Assembly: GCA_028554645.1 (NCBI GenBank)
Contig: JAQOOI010000032.1
Location: 1-64,000, forward strand
Source of the DNA: Omphalotus guepiniiformis
Taxonomy: Eukaryota > Basidiomycota > Agaricomycetes > Agaricales > Omphalotaceae
DNA length: 64,000 bases
Direction of reading: 5' to 3'
Part shown: in pieces, positions 1-11,640 of the stretch
Layout: each line of letters begins with the position of its first letter
Numbering within the stretch: the stretch's first letter is position 1
Made by a program: the position numbers and the translations under genes
The notes under the pieces: model-generated
What the model saw: only the letters and a program-made list of their open reading frames with translations
Told to the model about the DNA's origin: nothing
Databases searched by the model: none

Positions 1-269
1 CATGGTGGGGGTCTCGTACATGCTCGAGACGAGCTCTTCATTGGCATGGGATTGGACCGGTGCACAAAGAGTTGCTAAACGATGGGCTAGGACGGGCACA
101 TTTGCATGAAGTCAAGGTGGGCTTTGATGCAGCGTCTGATGATAATGGGGCCTCAGGAGCCGGGAGAGATGTTGATGGGGAGAAGGAGAATAAGATGGTC
201 GCAGTGGACTACACTTTCGAAAAAAACAAATACGAATACGCCCCAGAGCACTTTACTGTGGATTTATAG
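1..269 (+). CDS. Possible 3' end of a gene cut by the left edge
   Basis: The frame is open from the first bases to a stop at 267-269, giving about 88 codons that end in a charged tail with the motif YTFEKNKYEYAPEH. There is no convincing ATG in the window, so if this is coding it is a last exon whose upstream part lies outside. I recognise no family. The acidic and lysine-rich composition suits a cytosolic or nuclear protein, but an open frame of this size can occur by chance. Confidence 0.2.
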   Translation, partial: WWGSRTCSRRALHWHGIGPVHKELLNDGLGRAHLHEVKVGFDAASDDNGASGAGRDVDGEKENKMVAVDYTFEKNKYEYAPEHFTVDL

Positions 270-1088
270 ACGAAGATGAAGATATATTTTACCAACAAAA
301 AACACCGAGTCGTCGTGGTCGGAATCGGCTATCGCCAACCTCTTCAGCTCGCATACTAGGTCGGTTTGGAGATAGTTTTTTGGAATGAAAAGAAGTGGGA
401 AAAATGTTGACGGCGGACCACCCCACGTCCTGAGGGGGCCAGCAATTCCTCCGTACTTAGACCTGAGTCTCCTCGGTCTGATTCGGAGAACGTGATCGTT
501 GTCTGGTGGTTGGTGGTGTTTGATAGACGATGGTTATGGGAAAAAAACATCTGGGTCGACACTTGATACGAGCGCAGATGTAGGGACGCAGGTGGGTTTC
601 GGCTTTCCAGATTAGGGGTTGTTCAATCTTCTTCGTTTATTCATGCGAACTTGTTTTTTTTCTTCTTTTTTTCATTACTGACTGTGCCGCACCTGGTATT
701 CATTTGTCTTCAATTTTGGACCATCACATCTTTATCACTCTGCATGACATAATAAGCATTTATTTTATCTCTCCTTCCTCATTGCATAGTTCGGTTAATA
801 CATATACAGCATCTGCTATTCTATACTACCCTACATACTGCGAATCTGTATGGGCATTCTAAAGGTTTTTTGTTCATGATCGTGAGGAGAGGGCTTGGTG
901 AATGTCATTTTGTGGAGTATAACCATAAATAAAACATTCGTCATTAAGAATTAAACACAATACAACTATAAAATCCATCTATGTTTGAGAGTCCCAATAT
1001 ATTAGCCAAGGGCCTTGAGTGCCAAAAAGGGTCAATCAAGGGTAACCTCAATTTCATCATTGTCTATTTTCTTGACCCTGTCCCTCTT
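270..1088. other. Intergenic, no gene seen
   Basis: No ORF here resembles a known family. A serine/proline-rich frame around 440-500 (plus) could be a tiny exon, but no splice or start context supports it. The right half (600-1000) is AT-rich with poly-T runs, which fits untranslated or spacer DNA. Confidence 0.4.
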
Positions 1089-2560
1089 CTACTGGTGGGG
1101 TAGGCGCCCGCCATGGAAGACGCCTAGCCCCCAAGCCCCAGCCCCATCAGCAACAGTGAAGGTCTTTTATTGACACGGGACGTGGTTTAAAGTCCTGTAA
1201 CACGAGAACTCGAATCGTAAGAATATGCTTTTTTAAAACAGTGTAAATGACCATACCTTCAATTTGCTCCTCCGTCAACACCTCCCCATTTGAAAGGTTC
1301 TTCCTCATAAACTCCCTTACAGGAATCATCGCTGCTGTTCGACACATTTCCTTGAGATCTGAGCCTGACAAACCCTCTGAAGCATGCGCGAGGACTTCCA
1401 GAGAGAGATCAGGCGATAGTGCGATTCCCTGCAGCATCTATCCACAAATTAGGTTAGGTCAGTATTCCATATGAAATTGAGACGAAACCCTAAAGCGCAC
1501 CAGATTCAATATTTTGATGCGCTGGTTGTAATCAGGTAAGGTTACTGCGAATCGTTTAGGAAGTCGACGGAAAAATGGCACCCCAGAGTCAATGTCATTG
1601 GGTCTATTGGTAGCACCAAGCACCAATATCCTATCCGGTAGAAGAAAGAAGACCATCCCATAACCTAAAGAAAAAAAAAAAGAACAGATATAGTTTGAGA
1701 GTTCCGAGGCCAAACATGCATTAAAAACGACAAAAAACTCCACGTTCATAAAATTCTGCTTTCATCATAGCAGTCACTTCATGATCCCCCAGCACGACCG
1801 CCAATTCCCTCAAGAACGAATCAATCTCATCAATAAAAATAATACTCGGCTGTGTTTTCCTAGCCAGACTAAAACAATCCCGCAACAAGCTTGTTCGATT
1901 CCCCAAACCACTTGTTCGTCAGCACCGAAGCTGCAATATTGATGAATGTGGCGCAGATTCTTTCGCAAGGGCTTTTGCTAGCATGTGTTTTGCCGCATCC
2001 TGGGGTCCGTATATTAGTAGGACACCTTTTGGTGCGGCCAAGGAGGGAAGAAGAGGAAGCTGAAAAGAGCTGGGTAGAGAAGTGGGTAGATTATGGATTC
2101 GCGGAGACTTGATATTATTGGGTCTAGGCCTCCGATGTCTGTTAAAAAAGTCTAGTTGAGAAAAAAAAAGGAAAGTAGGGTTTTTGGGAGTGATGGGCGT
2201 ACCGGAGAATCGAAACTGGTATTTCATCTGGATGTATGACTTCGTTCGCTACGACACCTGAGAGCCAGGTCAGTCAGTTCACGTACGGAATGCGGAGAAT
2301 CAGGGAAGAATAATCGTACGTACTTTCATATTCATCCAGCACCAGCTCCGTATGACCCAATCGCTTCAAAGCTTCCATTTGCTTCGCTTTAACATTCTTC
2401 TTCTTTTCTCCTCCCATAAACGAATCTATAGCCCACTAAAATAAATTTAAAAAGATAATTGATATACCAATCAGACAAATACACAAAGAATCATGGTGAT
2501 TTCCCCTTACGCGCATAGTATAATACAAGGCTACCTTGCGAATCCAATGGTCAGTACAAC
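1089..2560 (-). pseudogene. Decayed Msp1/ATAD1-type AAA ATPase
   Basis: Msp1/ATAD1 extracts mislocalised tail-anchored proteins from the outer mitochondrial and peroxisomal membranes. Reading the minus strand from about 2560, the pieces follow the family order: end of the N-terminal membrane segment (ALYYTMR), a linker with EALKRLGHTELVLDEYE, VANEVIHPDE, DIGGLDPII, Walker A and MLAKALAKES, Walker B ([13 protein letters not shown]), [53 protein letters not shown] and the C-terminal FTVADGAG. They do not join in one frame. In frame, Walker A reads GPQDAAKH; GPPGCGKT appears only in another frame. Further single-base shifts separate LAKES from ATFINIAAS, LVAGLF from SLARK, and AEF from LWDGL, and another precedes FTVADG. 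With seven or more breaks this looks like a pseudogene. Unpolished homopolymer errors could explain some of the breaks, since several fall in T or C runs. Confidence 0.8.
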
Positions 2561-4070
2561 TTGCACAAAAACAAACGACGAGAAAAGCCCACTTGAGAAG
2601 CTACGAAAAGAGCAACTAGAGAAAAGGTCTGCTCAGTATACATAGAAAGTGAGATATCATGTCTGGAAAAGCACACCTTCCACGACCAGATGTTTATGAT
2701 TATTCGAGACCGCCATTGGTACAATGTCGATGTAACGTCGTCACTGGGATTCAATCCTATTCTTGCTGAGAGAGCCACGGTGTAGTTGATTGTCAAAGAC
2801 CCGGCTTGAGTAACAAGCGGAAGAAAGGACGAGAAAATCGAAAGAGCTCCGTCGTCGACGACGGTCGGAGTTTGTTCAGAAAGTAGTAACTGTTAGGGTT
2901 AGGGCTATGGCTCACGGCTCTAGCGTCACGTGCCCAGTTTTGTGCATTGCTATTAGTATTCCAGCTTCGTCTACGCAAGCCGTTGGGTGAGGACAAGCTA
3001 AGGCAAGGGGTCGCCTGCTGGCCCCCTTGCATCCTACGATTACTCACCCTCACTGATGCTCGCAGGTAACTGAGCTGCAACGATCTGACTACTGTCTGCG
3101 AGAAATATTGCATTGCTAAAAGGTGCATCATGATCTGTAATCTATTGCATTCATCGAAAAAATAGGCTACGATGTTAAGACTGCATAATACAAAGTAACT
3201 TGAATGCATTGAAAAGGGAGGGACCGGCCCGGTGTGGGTGAAAGAAAACGAGCGGTGATGTATTAATATTTCTGCTATGCTGAGGCTGCCGCGCTGCTGC
3301 CGATAACTGCTGTAGATGAGAAACGCTGAAAGCTGGGAGAGGATAATTCGTGGGAAAAGCAACTCGCCCACTCTTGCTTCACTCCGCCGGAGTATCGGCA
3401 CGAACTCCGCGCAGTCAACAGCTGCACAGCAACTTGATAGGTACATCCTCCTGATTATCATCTTGATTCCTTTAACTCATTCAATTAAGTACACCGTCAA
3501 ATCGAAACTGAGTACCACATGATGATGGATCGGAAGACTTTCAAAGTATGCATTGCCACAAAACAAATGCGTAGTAGGTCCGACTCGGAAACCTTCGCGG
3601 TACATACATACTGGGACATAATATGTAGTTAATAGCAGTTAATAGCCCCCTGTCAACAATTGTCAATAACTGTGGAAGGAAGCGAATTCGAAGAAGTTGA
3701 AAGAGTACGTCATTGTATTCCAGTGATTGTCGGACCTTTCCATCGAGGTCTGAGCGATGTTAATGAGGCGCCAATACCATGGCAGGAAGACATATGTCTG
3801 TTCTTCAAGGCTTCGACTCTCTTTGACTATACTGTAATTGTCCTCGATCGCACGTTCACCACCACCAACGTCGGATTACCCCCATACTTAGCACTACTTA
3901 TACTTATTTAGTATCCTCCGATCGGACCATGTGGGGGTACACTTCTAATTCCACACAGTACTTACACCTATCCTAAAAGCCATCAATCCTTCAATCCACA
4001 ATCGATTAACAAGCGCCAATAACAACAGCAATAACCTAGTGAAAACTGTCCAAGCGTCCGAAACCAACAA
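2561..4070. other. Intergenic, unassigned
   Basis: A 222-codon minus frame (2793-3461) and an 83-codon plus frame (3660-3911) are open, but neither shows recognisable domains, convincing introns or biased composition. I leave both uncalled. The stretch separates the decayed AAA gene from the 3' end of ALG11. Confidence 0.35.
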
Positions 4071-6564
4071 CTACTCTAACGCCGGTACCGGCGGCAAGAA
4101 ACCCCTCCACCCACTCCCATCCCACCCCCTAACAAACTCCTCTTCCGAAAACCTCTTTACAGCCCACATCCTAGCCCTCTTCCTCATCGCCAAATCATCT
4201 TCAGTTGTGAGTGAAAATACTTGATGTATGGCTTCTGCGAATGATTCGGGGGTGTCGGCGTGGTACCCTGAGAGATACGAATGAACGAGGTCAGTGAGTG
4301 ATTTATGATGGAAACCGAAGGAGAGGAGGAGAATTTAAAAAAGTGAACACTTGCCTGTTGGTTCATTATTATAAGGAACAATAATATCTTTCAACGGACC
4401 ACCGGAACGATGTGCAACTGGTATCATCCCTGCTGCCTAAGTAAAGTAAACCCCCACCCAAAAGAATTTTTTTTTTTGTTCGTCAGATGACCCACGAGGG
4501 GTTTACAGTGCGGAGAACAAGCCAAGGGACATACCATAAACTCCACAACATTAATTCCAAAATGCTCATCAACCATCGTACTAAACCCAATACTAGCTCT
4601 AGCCAACCAATCCAAAACAACAGGATACGAAGCGTTCACTATGAATTCTACGTTGTTCTGTGGGAAACCAAAAGGGTGAGGATCGTCCGGTTAGAGTGAG
4701 TAGTGGTGCATAGCCAATGAATGATAGGAAGGATGGAAGGATGGATGGATAGATCACAGAAAAAACACAGCACGTCAGCGGTCAGTGTCGAGACTTGGCT
4801 TGATGACGAAAGAAAACAACAAAAAGAAACAGAAAAAGAAAAAGAAGCGTTGTACAAAAGGGACAGTCCAGAAGGGTCCAAAGATCGCCCAAAGATCGGC
4901 CACTCCCTCACTCACAAACAAACAAACAAACGAATTCATCCTCACCTCAATCCCAAGACCCCTCGCAAGCTCCCTCAAATCCTCCACTCTCCTCTTATCT
5001 TCATCATTCCTACACCCTCCAATCAACACAAGCCTCACTCCCCCCTCTCCATCTCCCTCTCCTCTCTCATACTCCGGATACCTCACTTTAATCAACTCCC
5101 TAAACGCCCTCAGTTGCATCGCGTGGTCTTTTTCCGGTCTACCAAAAAAAAGCCCACCCGCAAGTTCAAATTCAGAAGGAGTCTTCAACCGAAGATTCAA
5201 AACAAAAACCCGACCCACCGAAAACTGCGCCAAACTCAACACAACCCTCTCCCTCCCCCCCAACCCAAACTTCTCCATCTCCCTCGTATCACAACAAGGA
5301 TACACAATCCTCGCACTCTCCACCCGTCGATTCCCATGAACACATAAATATCTCACCACCATCAACAGCGGGAAAAACCCTATGTACCATATCGATTACT
5401 GGGTCAGAATGCGCTAAAATCGAGTCGACGTGATTCTTTGTCCATGATGAGTTGACCATTAGGAATGATGCACTTTGGAGGGATAGGGAGTAGTAGTACA
5501 TGAAAAACCGGTAATATCTGGTTTGAAGGATAAATGAGACATGAGACGTGATTTGAGCGAGGTAGATGATGGAGGGTTGGGGACTCACAGTAGTTTTCCT
5601 TGACTAAGAAACGACGAAGACGATATAACATCCGAATTCGTATGCCACTTTTTCCTCGATTTAACTCTGTTCAACATGTCGGTGTTAATGGTCGGATAAT
5701 GAACGTATGCTCCGATGGCGATATTTCCCAACATCGACACGACGTGGAACGTGAACGCATAGCCCATGGTGTCTGGACACAAAACGCAAAACACACGTCA
5801 GGAGAGGTATTCCCAGATGAATGAATTTTGGAATCACCGATGTAGAGATCAGGTATCAATTTCGACATCGCTTCCCAAGCCAAAATCATCGAACCAATAC
5901 TTTGTCCCAAAAGAGTGAAATAAGGCCAAGTCCTATCTTCTACCAACCTCCGGGATTTAAGAAAGACGAAATGAAGTGTCGAAGGGTCCAGCGTGATATC
6001 AAAGCGAGCCTGTGTATATGCGCGGATGATTAGACCAGACGCGAAGGACAATACAATCAACATTGGGGGGATAGTGGGATAGTAGAACCCATACATACCT
6101 TGACTTTCGCTATAATATCCTCTTTCGTCGCATCAACATCCCCGCTATACACCACACAAACTAAACCCGGTTCACTTCGCTGAATCGATGTAATTGCGGT
6201 CCAGAGCACTCGTTCTCCACCTCCGCCAGCGTTACTAGAACAAGAACAAGAACAAAGACGATATACTAAGTAGAATCAAAGAACTGTTTCGGCCAATACG
6301 CAGGAGTTTTACGCACCAATAAGGATGAAAAAACCCAACCAATTGAAATTGACGTTTTCTCGGGTCTAGTCCCAAACTTCTCAAAACTTTCGATTTTTGA
6401 AAGATATTGGCGGTTCGTAAACGAGTTGAATAGGTTATGAAGAGTGACCAAATGAGAGTTGTGAAACCTAAAAGTAGGAATGATCCTAATACAATTGACG
6501 ACATGACAGAGACAGAAGCTGTAGCGCTGTGGTTTTGTTTGTTGGGGGAAGCTAGTTGTTCCAC
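4071..6564 (-). CDS. ALG11: ALG11 GDP-Man:Man3GlcNAc2-PP-dolichol alpha-1,2-mannosyltransferase
   Basis: ALG11 adds the fourth and fifth mannoses to the dolichol-linked N-glycan precursor on the cytosolic face of the ER (GT4 family). Start at 6564; residues ~20-45 form the membrane anchor. Exons then give [18 protein letters not shown] (splice around 6331/6236), [39 protein letters not shown], the block [43 protein letters not shown] (usual family form has PPCD), [31 protein letters not shown], the GT4 donor-site block [26 protein letters not shown], and a last exon ending at 4071. One oddity: at the intron between LAQF and RPEKDH (about 5145-5228) the phases do not match. One T fewer in the TTTT run beside the donor would restore the conserved reading. 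Divergent from the small membrane-protein gene at 7600. Confidence 0.9.
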
Positions 6565-7599
6565 GTTTCGTCGTCGTCCAATAGGATTTGAGCACGAAGA
6601 GAAGCACCGAGGCGGTTCAGCAGCGATGTTGGGTGGAAGTGAGATATGGTCTCGGAGCTCCTAAACAGCATTCAGGATGAATAAGAAAAACGGGCCACCT
6701 GTAGCTCGTCCGTAGAAGGATGGATGGATAATGACAATGTCGACGTGGAAGAGATAGTTTGCTGACTAATCGAAGAGCCGTGAGTCCTCGGAGGCTCTGA
6801 GGTTTAATATTTAATATTTAATTTAATTTCCATTTCTTCAAGTACCCTATTCAGGTCAAGATCAGGTTCTTATTCGTGCATGATCCAGTTCGTTCCCTGC
6901 ACTCGTAACTGCTCTTTTTGTATTTCTTCGAGATGGTGGAGCTTTGGGGGTCAGATCTATCTAGCAGATTCATCGGCCAAGCTGATGACCCCGGATAGTG
7001 GGAGGCGGGGCCGTTTCCTAAAAGAGCCCTCCGACGTCGCTGGTGTCTGGATCAATTTTCACTCGTTTGGGGCCGTCCGTGTCCGAACCGGGATACGGCC
7101 AATTGTAGTAGGCCAAGATTCTAGCCCTATAGTACCACCCGATTGCCTGATGTGAGAGAAAATGGGTTCATTGAAATTTTGTCTACTCATTGTGTACTAC
7201 AGCGCTTCATCATCGGGAATCCGACTCTCCATCTGGCCCACCATGGTCCGAACTTGGTACTTGGGGCTCTACCTGCGGCGGGCTCGATGTCCGAGCCGGA
7301 GTCTTGCTTCCCAGTAATCCGGGGTCCTGATCCTTGGGCCGCGGACCCCTTTATTCAAGATCCAAGATCGTCCATGAATCATACTGTAATTTCCTTTCCT
7401 TCTTAGTATCTTAAGCGCCATCCCAATATTAGGTTATGCACAGCACGGGAGTCATGCATCCATTAACAGCTTTTTTTCAGTTCCTTTATAAAGCACGCTT
7501 TGTATATAACTCACCCCCAGTGCTCACCAAACTCACAAGTAATCATCACTTGCCTTTATCACAACTCACACTTCAGCACTTCCGAGACCGAGACCGAAG
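6565..7599. other. Divergent intergenic region between ALG11 and the 7600 gene
   Basis: About 1 kb between two genes that point away from each other, so it should hold both promoters. The ORFs here (for example 6880-7155 and 7143-7406, plus) have no recognisable content. An AT-rich run with TTTAATATTTAA repeats lies at about 6800-6830. Confidence 0.45.
7487..7492 (+). promoter_or_regulatory. TATA-box candidate
   Basis: TATAAA lies 108 bp upstream of the next ATG (7600), and a second weaker TATATAA follows at about 7503. The spacing suits a fungal promoter with a 50-80 nt leader, but there is no transcript evidence. Confidence 0.35.
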
Positions 7600-8162
7600 A
7601 TGTATTGCACTCGCGAACACTCCATCGACGATAGGCTCTCCAGTGATACCGAACAAGGCGTCAGACTACTCAGTCCAGCCCTAACTGCAAGTATGGTCGT
7701 CCTACTACGTACGTCCCCCCACAAAACCCTTTCTCTCAATCCGAACCTCTCTTCTCTGACCTTGATCCCCTCTGAGGGTCTTCCGTCTGAACAGTACTCT
7801 TCATCATAATCGTAACAGCATTCTGCTTCGTAGGCTCCCACAACTGTTGTCGTCCGACCGATCGTCAACCCCAACCCATCAGACGTCAGACTCAGAACCA
7901 GCACGGGGGTTTAGGTTTACAGCCTTCCCCCAGGTCCACGATTATTGGCGCTTCGCGTGAGAACAGTGCTCGTGGTTACAGTAGCGACACTGTCGCTGTC
8001 GCTGGTCCTCGTCAATGGGGGGGTCGAAGGACCGAAAGTGTAGACTCGATGATCACGATTATAGGTCCCTCTCAACCGGAGCGGGCACTACCGAAGCATT
8101 TCGTTTCGTCGGGGGAACAACCTGAGGGTCTTGATAGTATTCGTGTGCATAGCGCACTATGA
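7600..8162 (+). CDS. Small single-pass membrane protein, unknown function
   Basis: Two exons, 7600-7708 and 7795-8162, joined across an 86 bp intron (GTACGT...ACAG) with matching phase, give 158 residues. The first ~30 residues are polar, then a strongly hydrophobic stretch (residues ~30-52, with VVLLLLFIIIVTAFCFVG spanning the splice) is followed by CCRP and a basic, serine- and proline-rich tail. The layout is a single-pass protein with a short N-terminal side and a long, probably cytosolic tail. The tail holds two similar short blocks, STIIGAS and MITIIGPS. No known domain. It shares only its general layout with the two small membrane genes at 54.5-56.7 kb. Confidence 0.65.
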
Positions 8163-9245
8163 CGCCCGTGTGGCTATACTGGAGTGGATTGGACTGGGCG
8201 CCTGTGGTGGTTGTAGGCTTCTTGGGAATGAGCTTTGTCTGTGAGGTGAGGTGAGAATGGGATTGGTTCACTGGGTTGTTTGAAATCTAACGCGCACCGG
8301 CACTTCTTGGTATCATCTCTAGGTTCCATCTTCGTCTTCTTCATGAACCCTGGATCCGCTCTGCTCTCTCCCCCGAGTCCCATATCTTTCCTCGTCTCGA
8401 GTTCAACTTTTTCTTCTCAAATCTCAAATCTCACGAACCCTCACGTCTCTTCTTCTTCTTCAACCTTCAATACCCGTACACTTACACTTCGTCTTTTCTG
8501 CTCCGTACTTAGTACTTACGGCTCTCAAGTTCCAATTATTCGTCCTTTATACCTTCAAGTTCACGTTCGATTATCCCCTTTTTTACACTTATCTTCCGCT
8601 ATCTACGCTTTCGTGTTTTCGTGTTTTCGAAGTTACTTAGGAACAGCTATCTCAAACAATCATATCTCATCCCTCATCCCACACCACTCATCCCACATCC
8701 CTCTACACAGGTTATTATGTATCTCTAGACTCTAGTATGTAGTGTATAACAATTCCCAAAGAAAAGAATGCATTGCGTAAACAGAGAGGATTTGGTGGTA
8801 CTTAATGGCAAAGAACAATATACGGAATATATGATACCTACTAAGTACTTCTGCCTATTCGGTTTTTTGTCGGTTTACTCACATAGTGAACTGCGGAAGG
8901 TCCCCCCGTTCAAACGTTCAGCTCCGATGCAATGAAAAAGACGACTACTCCTGACTCATATGGACGCTACGTACTGCGAAAATACCTCACCTTCTTTCTT
9001 CAGAACTTCAGAACAAGAACCACGAAACGAGTGGGTGGAACATCTCAACAACGAAACATATCCACAAAACCTTGTATTCATTCATTCATTCATTCTACAG
9101 CACACCCTTATCGATGTCGTGGCACGGTTATTTAGTAAGTAATAGAATTACAAAGCTTGCTTGGCAAGTGGCAATGGCTGCCTGGCTTTCAAAAAAAAAA
9201 AAGAAAAAAAAAAAAAACACCAAAAAAAAAAAAAAAACCAAGAAC
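8163..9245. other. Intergenic and 3' untranslated DNA
   Basis: A 151-codon plus frame (8280-8735) is serine/threonine- and phenylalanine-rich, because of CT-rich DNA, and has no domain; I treat it as spacer. It lies downstream of the 7600 gene and also carries the 3' flank of the minus-strand oxidase gene. Confidence 0.4.
9189..9239. repeat. Poly-A/T low-complexity tract
   Basis: Runs of 12-16 A broken by single G or C bases, just downstream of the oxidase stop codon. On the gene's own strand it is a T-rich 3' flank. Confidence 0.8.
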
Positions 9246-11255
9246 TCAAAAATCCACCTTCATCAAAACCCCCTCCCCTTTCCCTCTTATATCCTCAAGA
9301 GTTCTATACCCAGCTTGACCAAGTGTAATATCAAGATCAGCCAAAGTATGTTTAATAACTTGTTCGATGCCTTCTTGACCTGCAATCATCCCTCCGTATA
9401 CCCAGGGTCGGCCCACTACATGTACACACGCATACATATGTGTATTGAGAACCACGCACGTCTACGGGGGTGAGACAAGGGGGGAGGGAACGACTCACGT
9501 AGAACGGCTTGCGCGCCAATGGCTATAGCTTTAATGATGTCGCTTCCTGTACCTAGCATGCGGTCAAGTCGCAGACTCGCAAGTGAACACAAATCCCCAC
9601 TTACGAATTCCCGAATCAAAAAGCACAGTATATCTACCCTCCCTTTGTGCTTCCTTGACTTTAGTTGATCTCATGATGTTCTCTAGGGCGTAGATAGAGG
9701 GGATTGCTCCGTCGATTTGGCGGCCTCCTGAGGGGGTGGGAGGGTTCCGTGGTTAGCGTTAGGAAACCACACCATTTGAGTGAAAGAAGAACAAAGGTAA
9801 GGTACTTACCGTGGTTCGAGACGATTATTCCATCGACGCCGTGATCCAGCGCTATCTCCGCATCCTATAAGTGTAGATCAATCAATCAACACTCAGTCGG
9901 ACGGACCAAAGAAAAAGATCTAAAAACCAAACGACTCACCTCAGGATGTTGAATACCCTTAATAACCAACGGTCCATCCCAATTATCCCTCAAAAACTGT
10001 AAATCCTCCCAACTCCTATACAACCCCGAATTCGTTTCCCTAAGCCACTCCGTACCCAGAAAACTCTGCTCCCTAGCTACGGTATCACCAGAGTTGTGAG
10101 ATTCCCACATTGCTTGGGCGTCGTAGGGGAATTTCGGGTCTTGCGAAGTACCAGAACCACCAGAAGCAGCACCAGAAGTACTAGAAGTACCTGAAGTGGG
10201 TACGCGACCGTGTAAACCCATGAATACGGGATCGGATGTACCGACTGATACGCCTACCCCGTGGAAGAAAGGGAGGTAGGATAAGGATATATCGTGGGGT
10301 CTCCAGCCTATTGACATTGTGTCGAGGGTGACTACTAAGGCTGTGAATCCGGATTGTTTGGCTCGTCTTAGGATGGATAGAGTGACTTCGTTGGTTTTGG
10401 GCCTATTCGCGGGGGGGGGGGGGGGGGGGGGGGGGATACAATACGTAAGCTATCCGTGCGGCAAAAGCGAATTTTTCGAGGAAAAGAGGAGAAGAGGGAC
10501 CGGGGTCAGGGGAGAGGGGAGGAGGGGGGGAGGAGGGGAGGGGGATAGGGGTACACACCAATAAAGCTGAAACCAACGACATCCATTCCCATTAGCCCCA
10601 GCAACTTGCTCTATAGTCCGCGTAGAAGCAGTACTCATTATAAACGGAATACCGAGGTTTCGAGCTGCACGTGCGGGTGCTAGTTCGCCGTCTGACCAGA
10701 AGACGCCTTGGACGCCTATTGGTGCGATTAGGATTGGGGTTGGGTGGGTGGTTCCGAAGAGGGTTGTCTAGATGCGAATCGAAGCGAAGCGAAGAGGTTG
10801 GATGGATGGTGAGTGAGTACGGTTGTTTTGCGTAGAGGAGGACGGGGGGAGAGGGGGGGGAAAGGGGAGGGGATGGCTTACTGAGATATCGCGGTTGTTG
10901 GCGGCTGTGAGCATGCGGGGTATAATTCTGTATTTGTTGAGTGCTTGGGTGTTCCCGTAGTAGGTTGTCCAGGTTCCTGCGCTTCCTCCTGCGTACATGA
11001 ATGCTCCTGTCACGGTATATGGATTACATCTCGAGTACATATTGCTATGATCAGCTTACCTGGATACTCCTTCAACTTCTCCTTAGCCTTTTCCTCAATT
11101 TCCTCAAAAACAACCGTTCCAAGCGGTTCAGGTCCCTTGCCTTTCATATATACCTCTAGGATATATCGAGACCATTGGCGTGGTGTACTTTCGGTAGTAG
11201 ACAGTGAACCTGTAGTAGCAGCACTGGTGTTGTGGTTGGGGTTGGAATCTGCCAT
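9246..11255 (-). CDS. FMN-dependent alpha-hydroxyacid oxidase/dehydrogenase (lactate 2-monooxygenase-like)
   Basis: Oxidises an L-2-hydroxy acid such as lactate using FMN. I chose the ATG at 11255; a longer frame begins only with GTG. Exons joined in phase give, in order: EEIEEKAKEKLKEYPG, GGSAGTWTTYYGNTQA, the FMN-site block PTPILIAPIGVQGVF, IMSTASTRTIEQVAGA, WFQLYW, LVVTLDT, a long variable loop with GHGRVPT-like and GSGTSQD stretches, VIKGIQHPEDAEIALDHG, the active-site block IIVSNHGGRQIDGA (catalytic His), VLFDSGIRTGSDIIKAIAIG (substrate Arg), and VGRPWVYGG. The extended loop between LDT and VIKGIQ resembles lactate 2-monooxygenases more than cytochrome b2. No heme-b5 domain or signal peptide is seen, so it is probably cytosolic. 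The intron near 10411 holds a 25 bp homopolymer. Head-to-head with the ENTH gene. Confidence 0.88.
10411..10435 (+). repeat. (G)25 homopolymer in an intron
   Basis: Twenty-five consecutive G on the plus strand (poly-C in the transcript), about 8 nt before the 3' splice site of the oxidase intron. A second G-rich run (about 10496-10552, with many GGGG and GGAGG blocks) follows in the same intron. Confidence 0.9.
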
Positions 11256-11640
11256 TGTAATCCGAGTCGTACTAAGGGTCGTTGTCACGGATAGAGATAG
11301 AGATGTATATGTATGACAAACCAGGTCAAAGATGTGGTGTCTTTATATACATCCATCTGACAGGTGAATCAATCACCGGTGTTGGCGTTGGCATTTAAGC
11401 CGGACTCGGAGAATACTTGAGAAAAAGAGGTCAGGAGGAGCCATCACGAGCCCCCTTCGTGCATCATTCGTTATCTTATCTTATCTCACCTTTCGCTTCC
11501 GCCTTGCCTGTGTCTGTCACACTGTCACAGATTAGTCACATCTTCGTCCTTTTGCTTTCGCAGAGGGTGCTCGTCACCGCAGTCAACTCATTAATCTCTT
11601 CTCTCTCGAGTCTTGATTCTTATATCCATATCCACCAAAG
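11256..11640. promoter_or_regulatory. Bidirectional promoter region, oxidase / ENTH gene
   Basis: The only 385 bp between two divergent start codons, so both promoters must lie here or overlap the genes. CT-rich stretches and TTATCTTATCTTATCT repeats (about 11470) precede the ENTH start, and a TTTATATACA motif lies about 80 bp upstream of the oxidase start. Confidence 0.5.

Noticed and set aside
2793..3461. 222-codon minus-strand open frame
   Set aside because: No domain, no start context or splice support, and composition no different from its surroundings; treated as chance.
4721..5365. Long plus-strand frames of about 200 codons
   Set aside because: They are antisense shadows of the ALG11 exon that carries RPEKDH and [11 protein letters not shown].
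8280..8735. 151-codon plus-strand frame
   Set aside because: Low-complexity Ser/Thr/Phe sequence produced by CT-rich DNA downstream of the 7600 gene; no domain.
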